Source: Stichopus chloronotus (lineage: Eukaryota; Echinodermata; Holothuroidea; Aspidochirotida; Stichopodidae). Taken from it: 64,000 nucleotides of DNA. Shown piece after piece: positions 12,742-25,479 of the stretch. A model generated the notes under the pieces. It was not told the DNA's origin and searched no databases. It saw only the letters and a list, made by a program, of their open reading frames with translations. The stretch is taken from assembly GCA_021234535.1 (NCBI GenBank), contig CM037843.1:8182979-8246978 (forward strand). The letters run 5' to 3'. Position 1 is the stretch's first letter. The number at the start of each line of letters is the position of its first letter. A program made the position numbers and the translations under genes.

Positions 12742-13040
12742 TTGGATGGTAAGTAATATAATGGTCGCCCACAGCATGAAACTCAGAGTTACAACTAAGT
12801 TCCACTAGGCTCAACTAGTCGCAACTTATTTATCCTTCGCTCTATCCTCTGGATTCTCGATTTTTAATTACTGTCCCTCTGATTTATTTAATCAGGCCAT
12901 ATGTGCAATGTTAAAATAACGCTATAACATCACTTGCAACCTGTCCACTGCCCATGTGTTGCAAGGACATGCAATATATATATACTCATGTATATTAAAA
13001 GACTTGTAAACCCTATTCTAGCTTAATCTCCTATTTGCAA

Positions 13041-13600
13041 CTGGATAGGAAACCCTCTTGCATAAAGTTGTCAGACCCTATACGATTATGGTCAAAAATA
13101 GGGAAAGTGGATAGACAATCCGGCGCATACACTAACTGGATAGACAAGCTGGCGCATACACTGACTAACTGGAGAGGAAGTCCGACGCTTACAGGGAAGA
13201 ATAATGAAGCACGCCTGGATAGGAAAACCAGGTACTTCCGATAACAGCATAAGCAACATGATGCTCACACTGAATGGACGGGTTACAGGGAAGGAATAGC
13301 AAACGCTCCTGTGGTAACTGGATAGGCAATGAAACTCATACAGTAACTGGATAGACAATCCGACCCTTACTCTAACTGGACAGCCAACACGGTACCTATG
13401 ATAACTGTAGTGGCAAAACGACGCTTACACAAACTGGATAGGCAATCCCACGTTTGCAGTGAAGAAATAGCAATCACCCCTCTAGTAGCTGGATAGGCAA
13501 TTTGACTCATACGCTAATTGGATAGCGGAATCCAATACAGTGAAGGAATATGAAGTACGGCTGTGTAACTGGATGGGTAATCCGGCACTTAAAATAATCA
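13041..13600. repeat. Degenerate minisatellite with AACTGGATAG core
   Basis: The core AACTGGATAGRCAATCCG and the linked block GCGCATACAC / GCTTACAC recur about a dozen times, at spacings near 29 and 57 bp. Cores lie for example at 13041, 13107, 13136, 13319, 13346, 13375, 13432, 13489, 13518 and 13569. The units are diverged, so the array is old. Open frames inside it (for example 13092-13358 on the minus strand) are by-products. Confidence 0.85.
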
Positions 13601-16600
13601 ATGTAAATCAGGAGATCTCTGTATTTGCAGTTATGAATTAATGGCAATTAAAAAAGAACCTTTTCGCTACGTCAGATCGTCGAATCTGGATCATTGCTTC
13701 CTCCGCTTATTGATAATGCCGCTGTTCCTGAGAGGGTATAGCATGTACTTGTTGGCAGCGTGCACTAAAAATGAATTGCACGTATCGTAGGTGTCTGCGA
13801 TCAATCCCCAAGTAGCGAAATCAGATGTTCACCTACACATGTTCATGCCAACGTGTCATTTTTAATAAAAGATGTAAATCATAATTTCATTAAACTGGAA
13901 TTTGAACAAAATTGATCGAAATAATCTTTTCTGTTTCCCGTCCTTTTGTTTATCTTTACAGATTATGTCAGAGAGGTCGCCACGACATTCAACGAGGCTG
14001 ATTAAAAGTACCTTCAACAGAATTGAGAAATCAAATGATTTTTTACCGAATCTTATCAGGACAAATAACGCCGCAGTAGAGTATATCTTTTTAGCTTATT
14101 TTCAGATAAAGTTATTAATTATATCACTTCATTTTTCTTAATGCTCAACAATTACAGAATGAACTCTCTGCACAATATGAGAAACCACTTCATACCTTTT
14201 AAAATGGCAATGGAACCACCTGTAGCAATAACGCCAACATAGATTGACTTCTGTCCAAATCTGAAAATGAAACTTACTGTTTAAGGGAACGTGCATAAAA
14301 AAGGATAACACATGTTTTGTTGACATCTTTGTTATCGATGCATAGTCGTCTCATTTTATTTCACGATTTGTGAGAAGGTGAAGCAGAAGTGGTAGAAAAA
14401 TTCCATACAAACTAAGTGTTTGAAGAATTTAAATATCAAGATGCTATAAGATGCGAGCTATAACGATAGCTCAAAATGCAAGACTCTGCTTATTTCTCTT
14501 CTTCCGAAAGTGATATGAGAGAATTAAAATATGAATCATGGAAGGTGAGCGATTTCTACCCACAGGCTACTCGATGTATGTATAGTTTTGTTATCAACAC
14601 ACTTTAAAGATTAACAGTCATGTGTGCATTGAAAACTATCTATTTAATGCCACTTAATCTTTGGGTAATCATAGAAGACACGCCCTATGGTAGTTTGTCA
14701 AGACGAAAAACGGATAATGGGTTTAAAGTGACTTGAACAAAACCATTAGCATAGAGGGATTAGAATGGAAGGCGCTCTTCTTTTTTCTTTCATTTTTTTT
14801 TAGAAAAGGCCATGGTTATGGATATCGGCCATGGTTTCGGTATTCTAATCTTCCACTTACAGTATTTGTTTTTAGGTTTCCTTTGCATTCAAATCGTAAT
14901 TAAAACACAAACATCCAATTATCTGCGTAAATCGTGTGTTCTTTGTGCTTATTATCTTTTTATGCACCCAGATACGAGGAAATCGAATAATTCTGTCTTC
15001 TTCCATTGATTTTATTCGAATAGTCCTAGTGAAGAAATATCGTAATGTCAACACCTTCCAATAAAAGACCATTCGAGAAATCAATGTGAATAAAATATTA
15101 TTCTCACATGCAAAGCCTTACTTAAATTGAAGGGGGCAAAGTACTTAAGTCATTTTTTTTCATGGCAATACCTGTTTCTTTTATTAACCATCTGTTATAC
15201 CAATTTTGAACAATTACAGTATTTATATATGTATATATAAAGAGTTTTACTTTCACGTAGACACATTTAATGTAGTGTGAAACCTGAATTGGGCGTTAAT
15301 ATCTGGCCAGAAGTTTCAACCGATGATAAATAAAAAATGGCCAAAGATCAAGGCTGCGGTATCCACTCTTCTACTTTATTCCAAGGTGAAAAGACCATGG
15401 ATTTCTTCACATAAATGGCTCCAATGAATAGTTGGTAATGGTTGATGCTCGAATACTCTGAGCTTCCGACATAAATAGTGAAAACTTGTCGTGATTCTGT
15501 ACTCGTTTATTGGCTCTGTTCCTTAATCGTCTAGCCAAAGTTTTCCTTTTTCGGAACTCAACTAGCCATTTACAAGCCGAAGAAGCTCGATCAACTAGTT
15601 GGTGAGGAGCATCAAGCCCATCACAACACCTTTCTTCCCTTGCTTTTCAAGTAAGTACTTTATAAGTACTACTTGTGTATATTTTGAACCATTCATTTCA
15701 AGCGAAGATTTAAACGACTATTGACCATTATACTACAAATGAAATACCGGTACATGATAGACAGTAACGCAAGTCATATTCCTAATATTTCATTTTAATA
15801 TTACATCTAATGACGATAAAATGAACTGAAAATGAATGTAACCTTTATGATGGGCACCCTTAGTTCAATTTTAGTTGGGGCGAATGGATAAATTAAATAT
15901 TCATATCAGATAGCACAGGAACACTTTGTTTCCAGTGTGAGGGTAGGTTCACACGAGCTTGTTGGTTTGTGGAGTTCTGGGAGGGCATGTAATCCCTCTG
16001 TTTATTTACAGTTCATCACCTTTTCAACAGCCGGGATATTACAAAGAAATATTTCTGATTTGTTGAATCATACTGTTGAATTTTTTCATCCTTTTTCCTT
16101 TGGCAATGGACAATTTTTTGTAATAAACTATGCATAGTTCAACCTTAGATTAACGCCAAAGATATGCCTATCTATGTACTGTCCCTATACGTATATCATA
16201 CGAATGAACAGACTAATTTGGTTTAAACACATATTTAAACATTTCTAATTGGAATATTTCTACATTAAGCTCCCGAATGTGATAGATATAAGGAAATAAT
16301 AAAGATACGGAGGCCTCTTCTGGACGCGGTGCATATTTTTTTAAACTGGTAAAATTAAGAAATCCCGTGGGGCCTACAGTTGGAATGCAGGATACAGCAA
16401 CCAGGGAGCTGCAATTTAGAAGGAGATATATCCGAAATTTTCACTTAAGCTAATCAAGCTAGTCCTATTAGATATTTGTCTGTGTGATAAGAGCTTCTTT
16501 TTGTAACAGATGATTACGGTTTAAGTCGTCCTTAATACTTTTGTGTCACATGTGCAATGCCTAGTTAGTACTGAAGTAATCTTTAGTCACACCTACTTAT

Positions 16601-17475
16601 ATCCTATATGAAGAGGATTACGTAGACCAATGCTTTGATGCCAAGGTTTCTAGCAGCAATCAAGTCCTTACGCCATCGACCTGGTTGCAGATGCTACGTC
16701 ATCAGTGATATGATGTTTGGTTATCCAGCAGTGGATTTGAAATGAGTAACTCGTTTTGAATATTTAAATATTTCAAAGCAACACCAGGATGGTAGCTTGT
16801 GTATTTTTGTGTAATATGCATATTTTATTAGTCAACTAGCCACTGTTCTCTTCCCTTTAATGTTTCAGTAGAATCTCATCGACCTCACCCACACGATCCC
16901 CCCCCCCCTTTTTTTTTCTCGATGCTACCTCACCTTCTCTCCGTAATTACATGAGACGTCAAAGCAATGTTACTGAGCATGGACGACGAAAGTGGTTTTC
17001 GAAAGACTGCAGATGACTACCAATTTGTGTGATTCTCAGTTTAAATTTCTTTGAACTTCTTTTTCACAAACATATGGAAACATAGGAACTGTGTTCTTAC
17101 AAACTGACCAACCTTGCAGTAACCTCTAAATCCTTCTGAGCCGTTGTTCTATAAGCTTTGTATTTGCCATCATGAAAATAATAACAAATGTATCCTTACA
17201 ACAGCTTTATAGTAATCGCTTATCGATTTTGTGGCTAAGATGACACCTTACAAAAAATTGTGCAGATGTTGTGCAGATGTTGCAGTGAGACTTTCTTTTA
17301 CTGACAGTAATGCAAAAATCGTATGGTGTGCGAAAATAGTGCTTCCAGATTCCAAGTAATTACAACTACAATGCTAGCCCGAAAAAAAGAGCCTAATTCC
17401 TGATTCTCTTGAAAAAGTAACAGTATTTGTAGATAACAGTCTAGTTGCCCAGGAGTGCAGATGCATTGTCTCCGG
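13601..17475. other. Intergenic, no supported gene
   Basis: No recognisable domain on either strand. A fair splice acceptor at about 13970 (TTTGTTTATCTTTACAG) is followed by a short frame beginning MSERSPRHSTR at 13975, but no donor or partner exon is clear. Short frames at 14812-15009 and 15937-16137 are unremarkable. A C-run followed by a T-run lies near 16900-16920. Confidence 0.45.
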
Positions 17476-18105
17476 TTACGATCCGTTTATTGTAGCATTT
17501 TGCAAATGCGGCTGCTGAAGACCACCCAACTGTCTGAAATGTCTTATCTTTGGAAACATTCTTTCTATAGAAAGTATATCTAGCAGCTGAGGTAATTGCT
17601 GCAGCTCGTGTGGTATGTGGTATGTGTGTCTATTGAGAAATGTCAATTCCAGCGTCACAACATACCTGTTTGATCCATCAAGCCAGGGTGCTACAGGTCA
17701 CATGTTTATGCGGTGGCACACCGGCATCTAATAAAAAGGGAGTATCACTTCCTTTCAGTGATGACGTATTCTGCATGAAATGTTAAAGGAGTCGAGGACA
17801 TCTAGTTTCCTTTCTACCACATATTTAATCAATTTCACTACCGGAAGCTCGTATCCAGGCCGTTACTGTTCTAGGTAATTTGGCACAAGAAAAAGGATTT
17901 TTTTCTTCCGCATGGAGCTGTTTTTGCATGTATCGAGCATTTTCAATGAAGGGAGGCTCTGCACAGAGATTAAAGCGATAATCGTTTCTAGCTGATGGTT
18001 ATCGGTTGAAAATCCAAAGCATTGATATGGTGAAAAGTTCTCAGATAATTTAGAACAGAAACCTCCCAAATACACTTGGGCGGCAGTGTTCTTTGTCCAT
18101 AAATC
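17476..18105 (-). pseudogene. Possible LRR/NLR-like relic
   Basis: Two minus-strand frames, about 18105-17863 and 17658-17476, carry Leu-rich phrases spaced like leucine-rich repeats: LETIIALISVQSLPSLKMLD in the first and HELQQLPQLLDIL in the second. The first is preceded by FYERDLWTKNTAAQVYL. Such pieces recall the LRR ends of NACHT-LRR immune receptors, which are very numerous in echinoderms. The frames end in stops, so this is either a decayed copy or exons split by an intron near 17680-17860. I rate the family call as weak. Confidence 0.25.
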
Positions 18106-18499
18106 CCTTTCATAAAACGGCTAATACAATGGTGTGAGCCCATAGTGTTTTTTGGTGGTGATTCAAGAGGAGAGAGAGGGCTGAACGTGCTGTGCTGATG
18201 CTGCTGTAACTATAAGCCCCCCCCCCTTTTTTTTTTGAAGAGGCAAGTTGAGAGGTCAAGTACTTGATTTAAAGTTAGATGGAACATGTTAATTTTTCTT
18301 GCATTACAGAATCTAAACCACCTGTAATGATGACAGCTGTACAGTGTTTTAGGGTTTGCCAATATTTTCCATGACGCCAAGAGTGCATTTCCTCAGTGTC
18401 TTCTGAAATAGGCGTTGCAAGACACTGGTTGGAATTTTTTGTTTTGTATCTACTCAGTAGGTTCACTGTCTGTGGGTCCCGAAAGGTTAAGAGACTTAC

Positions 18500-18703
18500 C
18501 CTCTTAGCATCAACCTTAACGTATCCATGGTCATGCTTAATACTTTTGTTTACCAATGTTGCGTTGGCATTGAGGAATGATGATGGTTTCTCCCACCTGG
18601 TCCATTTTGGACTTTCTGCACTGAGAACCCTGACGATGAGGCTAAGGATGAGGAGTAAAGCATACAAAATACAATTTAAGAAAAGTGAAAGAGTGAAATG
18701 CAA
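18500..18703 (-). CDS. Possible first exon of a secreted or membrane protein
   Basis: The ATG at 18703 opens a frame whose first 29 or so residues look like a signal peptide: a short N-region, then a long hydrophobic core containing YALLLILSLIV and a small-residue end (LSAES). About 38 polar residues follow, with two N-glycosylation sequons (NAT, NKS). At 18500 the frame meets AGG|GTAAGT, a near-perfect donor, after a whole codon. Beyond it the frame stays open to 18275, but that part is probably intron. The next exon was not identified; the LRR-like pieces to its left on the same strand are candidates. No homologue recognised. Confidence 0.35.
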
Positions 18704-19653
18704 TGCATCTGCATCTACCTTGATGCTGCAAATTGGCTGAACTGTTTGATTAATCCTGACGGAAACGAGTCGATATAGAATTGTATCTCATTCAGAGTAA
18801 TTAATATTCTTTCTGGTTTTGGTCTGAAAGTCGTTGTTTGTGAGTTAAGTTCTAATCCAAGGAATAATAAAGAGGTCTTCGGTACTAGTATTTATATTTC
18901 TGGATGAACAAGGAAGCCTACCTTTTGCAACAATGTACCTCCTAGAAAATTAGAAGAAGATTGGCGGAAAATTTAATTACTGATAACACTTTGAGACCCA
19001 CCAAATCGAGTAAAGATAAGCTGTTCAACTGGCCAAAACGTATTTTATTCGTTTATTAGGAGATTCCAGGTCAATATCATTCATCTACATCTTTTACTTC
19101 AATTAATCCTTACCAATGAGCTCACTCCGAACAATTCTTTGATCCCAGGTGTTTAGTCGCCAACGTTTTCAGAGAAGGTGGCATCAAACTCCAAACACTG
19201 TTTAATTGACATAAATGAAAATGATTACATCCCCGTCCTATAAACAAGAAGTTGCATACAGATGAACTGAAGAAGCGGAAGTCTAATATTTTTTTAGCTA
19301 CATGAGTTTCCTGAAACAGCCAGATATAGATCCTTTTTCGTTTTTTTTTGTTGACATTTCAGTCATTTCAAGATTCTAGATAAAAACTCATTTAGCGTGT
19401 ACTACGCTAATCTTATATGAGGCCCCTTAACAGGCGAAAAAAACAAATATTGGTACCACTACCTTCACATCATATTTTGAACTTAAGAAAATTTGAGAGG
19501 GTAAAAATGTTTACAAAAATGACAAAATATACATTAAACCTAAAATCGTACAACCTTATTTCATATTCAAAACAACAACATCAAAAACATAACGGTGACG
19601 ACACTTTTAAATGCCAAGAGATAAGAAATATATATGAAATGACTGCTTGAAGC
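18704..19653. other. Intergenic, no gene recognised
   Basis: AT-rich. A Lys/Asn-rich frame at 19417-19650 looks like chance in low-complexity sequence. Confidence 0.45.
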
Positions 19654-20890
19654 TTACGTAACACTAGCAATCATTTCTTTAAACTTTACAAGAGTAGTTG
19701 TGTGTCTGATCTTATGGATTTAGTTCCTTCCATTGTATGGCTGCAATAGTATGTGAACCTATTTCTGTGATATTCAGTGTGATATATAAATTGTTCGACG
19801 ATGATGATCGTGGGTACGGTATTTCAGATGTCGGTGTAAATAATTCTTCCAAGTAAGATGGGACAAGATTATTTATGATTTTGTATAAAAATTATTCCTC
19901 TTTTGTTGTGCATGTCTATCAAATGTCTTCCATTCTAATTCATAAAGTAACAAAAGACGATCTGTCATAAAATGATGCATTTAAAATAATTCTAGTTGCA
20001 CTCCTTTGCAGCTTTAAAATTCTTTTTTTGCTTCCGGCATTACCCCCCACAATAATCCCCAAGGGTAATATATACCCGTTACAAAAACGTACAGAAGTAG
20101 CCGTATCCGACAATGGCTTTATTCTTCTCAAAAGTGCCAGTCTTATTGTAGTCTTACTTGTCTTGCTTAAATTGCAATCAATTATAACGTGCAAAATTTT
20201 ACTTTCATTTACATTTCTGAGAAGCTGACCATTTATAGTGACATTTAACATTCCATCATTCCTGGTAGCCTGACGTTGCTAGGGATCGATTGATAATACT
20301 TGTTTTAGAACAATCTTCTTGTTTTAGCACCATTTACTTATATTATCATCTTCAGTTAGCTATATATGTTGGATTTTCCTCAACTCAATTCCACTTACGT
20401 GAAGAGTTGAGTGATCAGCGTACGTGTCTGTTTGACAATACTTTAAGCATAATTCAAAATCATTGATATATAATACAAATAACAGGACCATGTATTGAGC
20501 CTTGTGACACTCCACCCTGTGTATTAAGATCTAATGATTTAGTATCATTGATCTGAACACACTTTTTTCTTTCGTCTAGGTAAGATGCAAACCATGCAGT
20601 TGTTGAGTTGGAAAATTTATACGCTTTTAACTTTTCTATCATTATTTCGTGGTTTATTAAGTCAAATGCCTTGCGTATATCACGAAGAATTGCTACTGTT
20701 ATTTTACTTTTGTCAATGGCTTCCATCCATCCATAGGTTAATTTTAAAAGCTCTCGTCTCACAAGAGTGTTCAGTTCTAAAACCGTGCAGAGTACGCTTT
20801 ACACAGCAGTTCATATTTACATAAGTAGTTATATAAAGAATGGCGTACATGCTTTTCAAATACTAACAGGAGGCATAGATATCTACGGAA
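19654..20890 (-). mobile_element. Decayed LINE (jockey/CR1-type) reverse transcriptase
   Basis: Read right to left, the pieces follow the order of a LINE RT. FEKHVRHSLYNYL is the start of the palm region. A GFRTEHSCE-like segment follows near 20770-20790. Then come IRKAFDLINHEIMIEKLKAY, SYLDERKKCVQI and GGVSQGSIHGPVI (normally GVPQGSILGPLLF) in 20762-20460. After a gap come LLRRIKPL and LKLQRSATRIILNASFYDRS in 20251-19940, a WKTFDRH segment, then IAAIQWKEL near the end and a stop at 19654-19656. The YADD catalytic block is absent and there are several frameshifts, so the copy is dead. The endonuclease is also missing. The first Asp of the motif A region is changed (RDIRKAFD for LDLSKAFD). Confidence 0.8.
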
Positions 20891-21259
20891 CCTTAAAAGT
20901 GTCATCACGATAAGGACATCTTTGCAAAGTAAGTTGACAAATTTCTGCAAAATGTATAGATAACAAGAAAATGTAACATCAAATAACGGGAAAATGATCA
21001 ATTGTTTAGTTATGTTATTTCAACTATGAACAATTTTTTGCAAATTGTTCAAATCACAGCTTATCACGTCTTGCCATCTTGCAACACTAACCAGTACTGA
21101 GTAATACACATCTTTAATGTCAATGGAAACCATGAATCATTGTGGTTGCATAAGACGCAAGACAGGTTGTAATGTGTCCTTTTTGAAGTACCAATATTTC
21201 ACACTTCAAATTAAAAATCATGCTGTGTCTGAAAAACAAAAGAGATAAAGACTTCCAAA

Positions 21260-21811
21260 GCTAGTTATTCATTTCCTCCAAGACCCCTTTGGCAAGGAGC
21301 ATTTGCATTTCTTGTTGCATGTATATCTCCTCACTGGTACTTCCAGGTCCACAATAATTTTTTGATGCAAACTATTGAATTGGTTTGCCCATGCTACACA
21401 GCTTTAAAAAATGGCTTGTCCTTGTGTAACTTTGCGCCATGAGGCAATATAGTATATTTCACCCTGCCTGCAAATTCTTCGTCTACTTTTGGCCCAAATT
21501 TATGCCAGATTTAGATCAGAAGCCAGGTCGTTGAGAATATTTGTTCTTCAGTCGCTTTGGGTTTATCAGCTATGGTGATGGTGCTTGTATTTTCTGTCGA
21601 CTCTAATTGTTTTTCGTTTTGAATTTCTTCATCGAAGTCGACATTCTGACCTGTCTGATTTAATTAATCATGGGTGTACATCAGTTCGACATCAGTCACA
21701 GAGGGCTTGCCCTGGTCCTGTACCATCATTTTCTCTGTAAGTTGGTTGATTTGGTTTTGCTTTTGACCAATAATCTCCTTCAAGAATCTCTTACGAACAA
21801 ACACAGCTGAC
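21260..21811 (-). mobile_element. DIRS-like retroelement relic (gag coiled coil to RT start)
   Basis: On the minus strand an ATG at about 21811 starts a 49-residue frame with a Gln-rich coiled coil (QKQNQINQLTEKM), ending at a stop near 21662. Further left are GPKVDEEFAGRVKY and GAKLHKDKPFF, which resemble the conserved block of gag-like proteins of DIRS/Ngaro elements. Then QQEMQMLLAKGVLEEM resembles the E-x-x-x-LL-x-KGAIE start of a DIRS or Gypsy-type RT. Stops and gaps divide these pieces. The order fits one shrunken element; the class call rests on remembered motif patterns. Confidence 0.35.
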
Positions 21812-22577
21812 ATAAAGAACAGTTAAGCGTACATGACTACTAAAGAAGGTTTAAATGCCACTGGAAACAGACAACGTAGACGCCACGCTTACAAGTAACC
21901 GATTCAAAGGCAACCAGAGGTCTAAATGTCTACTTCAGTCTACTTCAGTCTGTAATTAGCTTTCTGCATATAGAAAAGTCAAAGGAATCTTGCGCCTCTG
22001 CTAGCGGAAAATAAGACCTTTGAGATGAAGCGGACAGCTGCATTCGTTCTCTTCGGATTCAGGCGACGCACTGTGATTTTATCCGATTATGCAATCTCAT
22101 GTAATTACGTAGTGATATGTAGTGCTGAGGTAAAATCCTAAAATTACATGAGTGGAAGTGAAGTTTGATTGGGATTCCATGGAATCATATGACTGTATTA
22201 CGCGAGAGCGAACTGTGTTCCTAAGTCCCATTATTCAAAATGTTCACATCTTTACCCAAGTTAAGGGTCAGGGTTAGTAAACGTTTGGGTGGGCACGTGA
22301 CCTTAATTTTAGCATTCCATCTCTTCGAATGACTTGCATTGGGACTTCACAATCAGAGATGTGAACAGAACACGCAAATATAACGTGATGCATCTCAACT
22401 TTATTATTTCGGAACACAATACAGCTAGACTTGCAAGAAAACTCAATAAAGGAGTAGGAGTCACGGTTGGCTTTCAATAACTTATCAAATTGTATTATTA
22501 TCTTGTATTATATCACCGTTTTTTAAAACAAGTGTAACAGTTAAGCACATCCGGAAACGGCTCAGTACAACCATCCA

Positions 22578-23992
22578 TCACCTGGTGAGAATGAACGTCC
22601 ACAAACGTGTAACTTTTAAAGACGTAACTGGCTTTTTATGAAATGTATCACAGGAAAGGCTCCAACCAGCTGTTTGTTGGATATTTTCAACTAGGACCAC
22701 TTTGACAAGACCACATGATGTTGCTGCTGATCTGGGACTATGTGGTTGAAACATTTCATTATATTTAAGAGAGAGGTTTAGCAAAGCTAATGAACAGTTT
22801 GAGTCTTTTCTCAAAGATTTGGTCAAAATTACATACCTTTCTAAATAAAGTAAGTAAAGTAAAGCACAAAGTTCATTTCTCTGAAAGTTTGACGTCTTGA
22901 GCAGAAATCAATGCGAGTAACGTCATAACCAAAGATATTAACAATTGAAAGGTCAAAATACTTAAAAATCTTAAATAATCTAACACAATTGACACATCCC
23001 AGATCGATTTGGATCTAGGAAATGGTGTTTGCAACTCAAAAATTAGAGGAATAGTTGTGATAAACGGATGGCAGTCTTCTTCATCATCGTAAGCAGTGCT
23101 CTAAAACGAGTCTTTTACTTTGGATGTTGTGGTTGGTGGTACATTATCAGAAAATTGCACCTTTAGGCCTTGCACTGTTTGTAATACACAGTACTGTCAA
23201 ATCATCTGGCACCTCAAGCTTGATAAAAGTGTTCCAGGCGGTCAGCAACTGTATATACTAGTTTTCAGTTACATACACGTGGACATACCTCACCTGCAGG
23301 GTTACTCAGAGACTTTAAGTCTTCTTTGTATTCGCTCCCTTCGACTTAAAAGTGGACCTTGGACCTTCATTGATTGGAGAAAAAAAAGAAGGGGGGGGGG
23401 GGATTTCCACCTGACATTTTGTATCCAAGTTTACTTGTCTTCGACAATTCTTTGGGATTTTTAGCTATGCAATCCCCCAAAAGCATGGCCGTTACATGTA
23501 CTTCACTAGTCTAGAGAAAGTCCTAGTGGAAATCTTAGGGGAGCTGTGGCTGGATCAATTTTCTTTGAGTCAAATTAAGTTCTATTGTCTTGAGCCATAA
23601 GGACCAGTGAATCAAAAATGTCATACACTGTACTTGTGTATTTACAATATGTTGAACCCCTTGGCCCAGAGCAATCATGCTTTTGGTTAGCAACAACTGC
23701 ACTTTTGGCAATTTGACATCTATGTTTCGTATCACTGGTTTGAGCTTACCCCCCAACTGATTGAGTCACTAGAGTAATCTGCAATAACCCACAAATTTCG
23801 GGGCGCAAATCTGAATTTCTTCTTCTTCTTTTTTTTGACCATCTTGTTACTGACCTCTGCAATTTGAGTGGAGAATCCTGGACTTGCTCTATCAATTTCT
23901 AAGTCCTGCACAACTCTGGGTAGAATGTCGTCAAATTTGATTAGGTTCATGTTTGTGTTCCCTGAAAATATTGGAAACTTCTCCTTCGACAA
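22578..23992 (-). mobile_element. DIRS-like gag relic
   Basis: The frame 23992-23732 contains DRASPGFSTQIAEVSNKMV. This matches the gag-like block (G/SP-x-L-A-x-x-VN-x-x) seen in DIRS-type elements. It is followed by PRNLWVIADY and, in another frame (23756-23535), LKPVIRNIDVKLPKVQLLL, which fits the block that comes next (R-x-x-D-x-K-L-Q-x-x-Q). A third frame at 22826-22578 (SLALLNLSLKYNEMFQPH) may be the C-terminal part. A frameshift near 23750 and a gap at 22830-23530 show decay. Together with 21260-21811 it may be the remains of two copies in the same orientation. Confidence 0.4.
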
Positions 23993-24490
23993 CCAAATAC
24001 CCTTGAAAAAATGGTTTATTCTAAAATAGCTGAATCAACAGGCTATTGAGATTTGGTTTTAGAGTAACGACCAAAGGACTGTTAATATATTCAGACATGT
24101 GTTTGTTATTACCTGTAAGAGATTGATTTGCCCAAAAAAATGGCTCTACCTATGTACTTAGAAATTTCAGAAGCAACACCAGGAGGTAAGGCCTGTGAAA
24201 CTTGCTGAGAAAACGTTTGACCTTCAAAACCCTCCAGAGAATTTCCCGCTTTATGAGGGCCGATTGTTTACACCTGCAACGTTAAAAGGAGGGGCGATGT
24301 GAGAAACAGACCACAAAGAGGTCTTGAATTATGTCTGGAATTAGTATGGTAATGTACGTTTATGCACTGGAAAGAGTATAAAACACGTCACATAGGATGC
24401 CCAAAGACATCTCTAGGAAGCAATTGATTTGCATCCAAATGCTTCCAAACTTGAAGCTGAACTGACCTAGAAAAGTTGCAATTAGGCTTA

Positions 24491-25300
24491 AAGGCATGGA
24501 AAATTACACATTGTGACCCCATACCTTGTCACTTGACTTCAATGTCTAATGTCTTAAGCAGCCTGGCATAAGTTGTAATACACCCACAGAGCATGGTAAA
24601 TAACCAATTATATAGGGCAGGGAGAGGGGTACAGCAGTAAGACGTACAATTCAGATTGTAGCAGACGTTGATTGCAACAACTGACAATGCTGGAGTGCCG
24701 AGGCCTGAAAGCATAAACTACACAATAAAAGCTACAAACGTGAAGTTAGTTTTATATAAGTGTCCTTCAAGTGGTTGGCTGACATACGATCATTAGGCCA
24801 AGAAAGTGAAGGAGAGACGAGCTTCTGACTTTCGATGCACGACAGACAAAGCAAATAGGCGCAAAAGGCATGGAAAATTACACATTGTGACCCCTATACC
24901 TTGTAACTTGACTTGAATGTCTAATGTCCTAAGCAGCCTGGTGTAAGTTGTAATACACCCACAGAGGATGGTAAATAACCAATTATATAGGGCAGGGAGA
25001 AGGGTGCAGCAGTACAACGTGCAATTCAGATTATAGCAGACGTTGATTGCAACAACTGACAATGCTGGAGTGCCGAGGCCCGAAAGCCTACTAAACTACA
25101 CAATATAAGCTACAAACGTGAAGTTAGTTTTATATAACTGTCCTTCAAATGGTTGGCTGACATACGATCATTAGGCCAAGAAGGTGCGGTAGATAACATC
25201 CAGGAGATAAAGAGACGAGCTTCTGACTTTCGATGCACGACAGACAAAGCAAATAGGCGCAAAAGGCATGGTAAATTACTACAGTATAGTGAACCCAGGG
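24491..25300. repeat. Tandem duplication, units of 374 and 398 bp
   Basis: The block starting AAGGCATGG at 24491 recurs at 24865 and, truncated and altered, at 25263. Units 1 and 2 match closely over most of their length; unit 2 is followed by a 28-bp or so insert (near 25182-25210) before the third start. No coding sense was found. It lies 0.4 kb upstream of GPCR 2. Confidence 0.85.
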
Positions 25301-25479
25301 TTCTATTAGCAGCAATACCACAAGAACAAAAAACCCTCAGCTTTCGAGGCTGCTTCTACGAAAACCAACATCACAATTCCGCATAGGATCAAAGTCAGCT
25401 TTCACGGAATGTCGGAATTCAAGTCATGTGACGAGAAGAAGTTGTGCTTCTAAGGAAGCAATTCAGCACAACGATAACG

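Noticed and set aside
12565..12814. Open frames of repeating Ile-Tyr on both strands
   Set aside because: They are translations of the (TA)n microsatellite.
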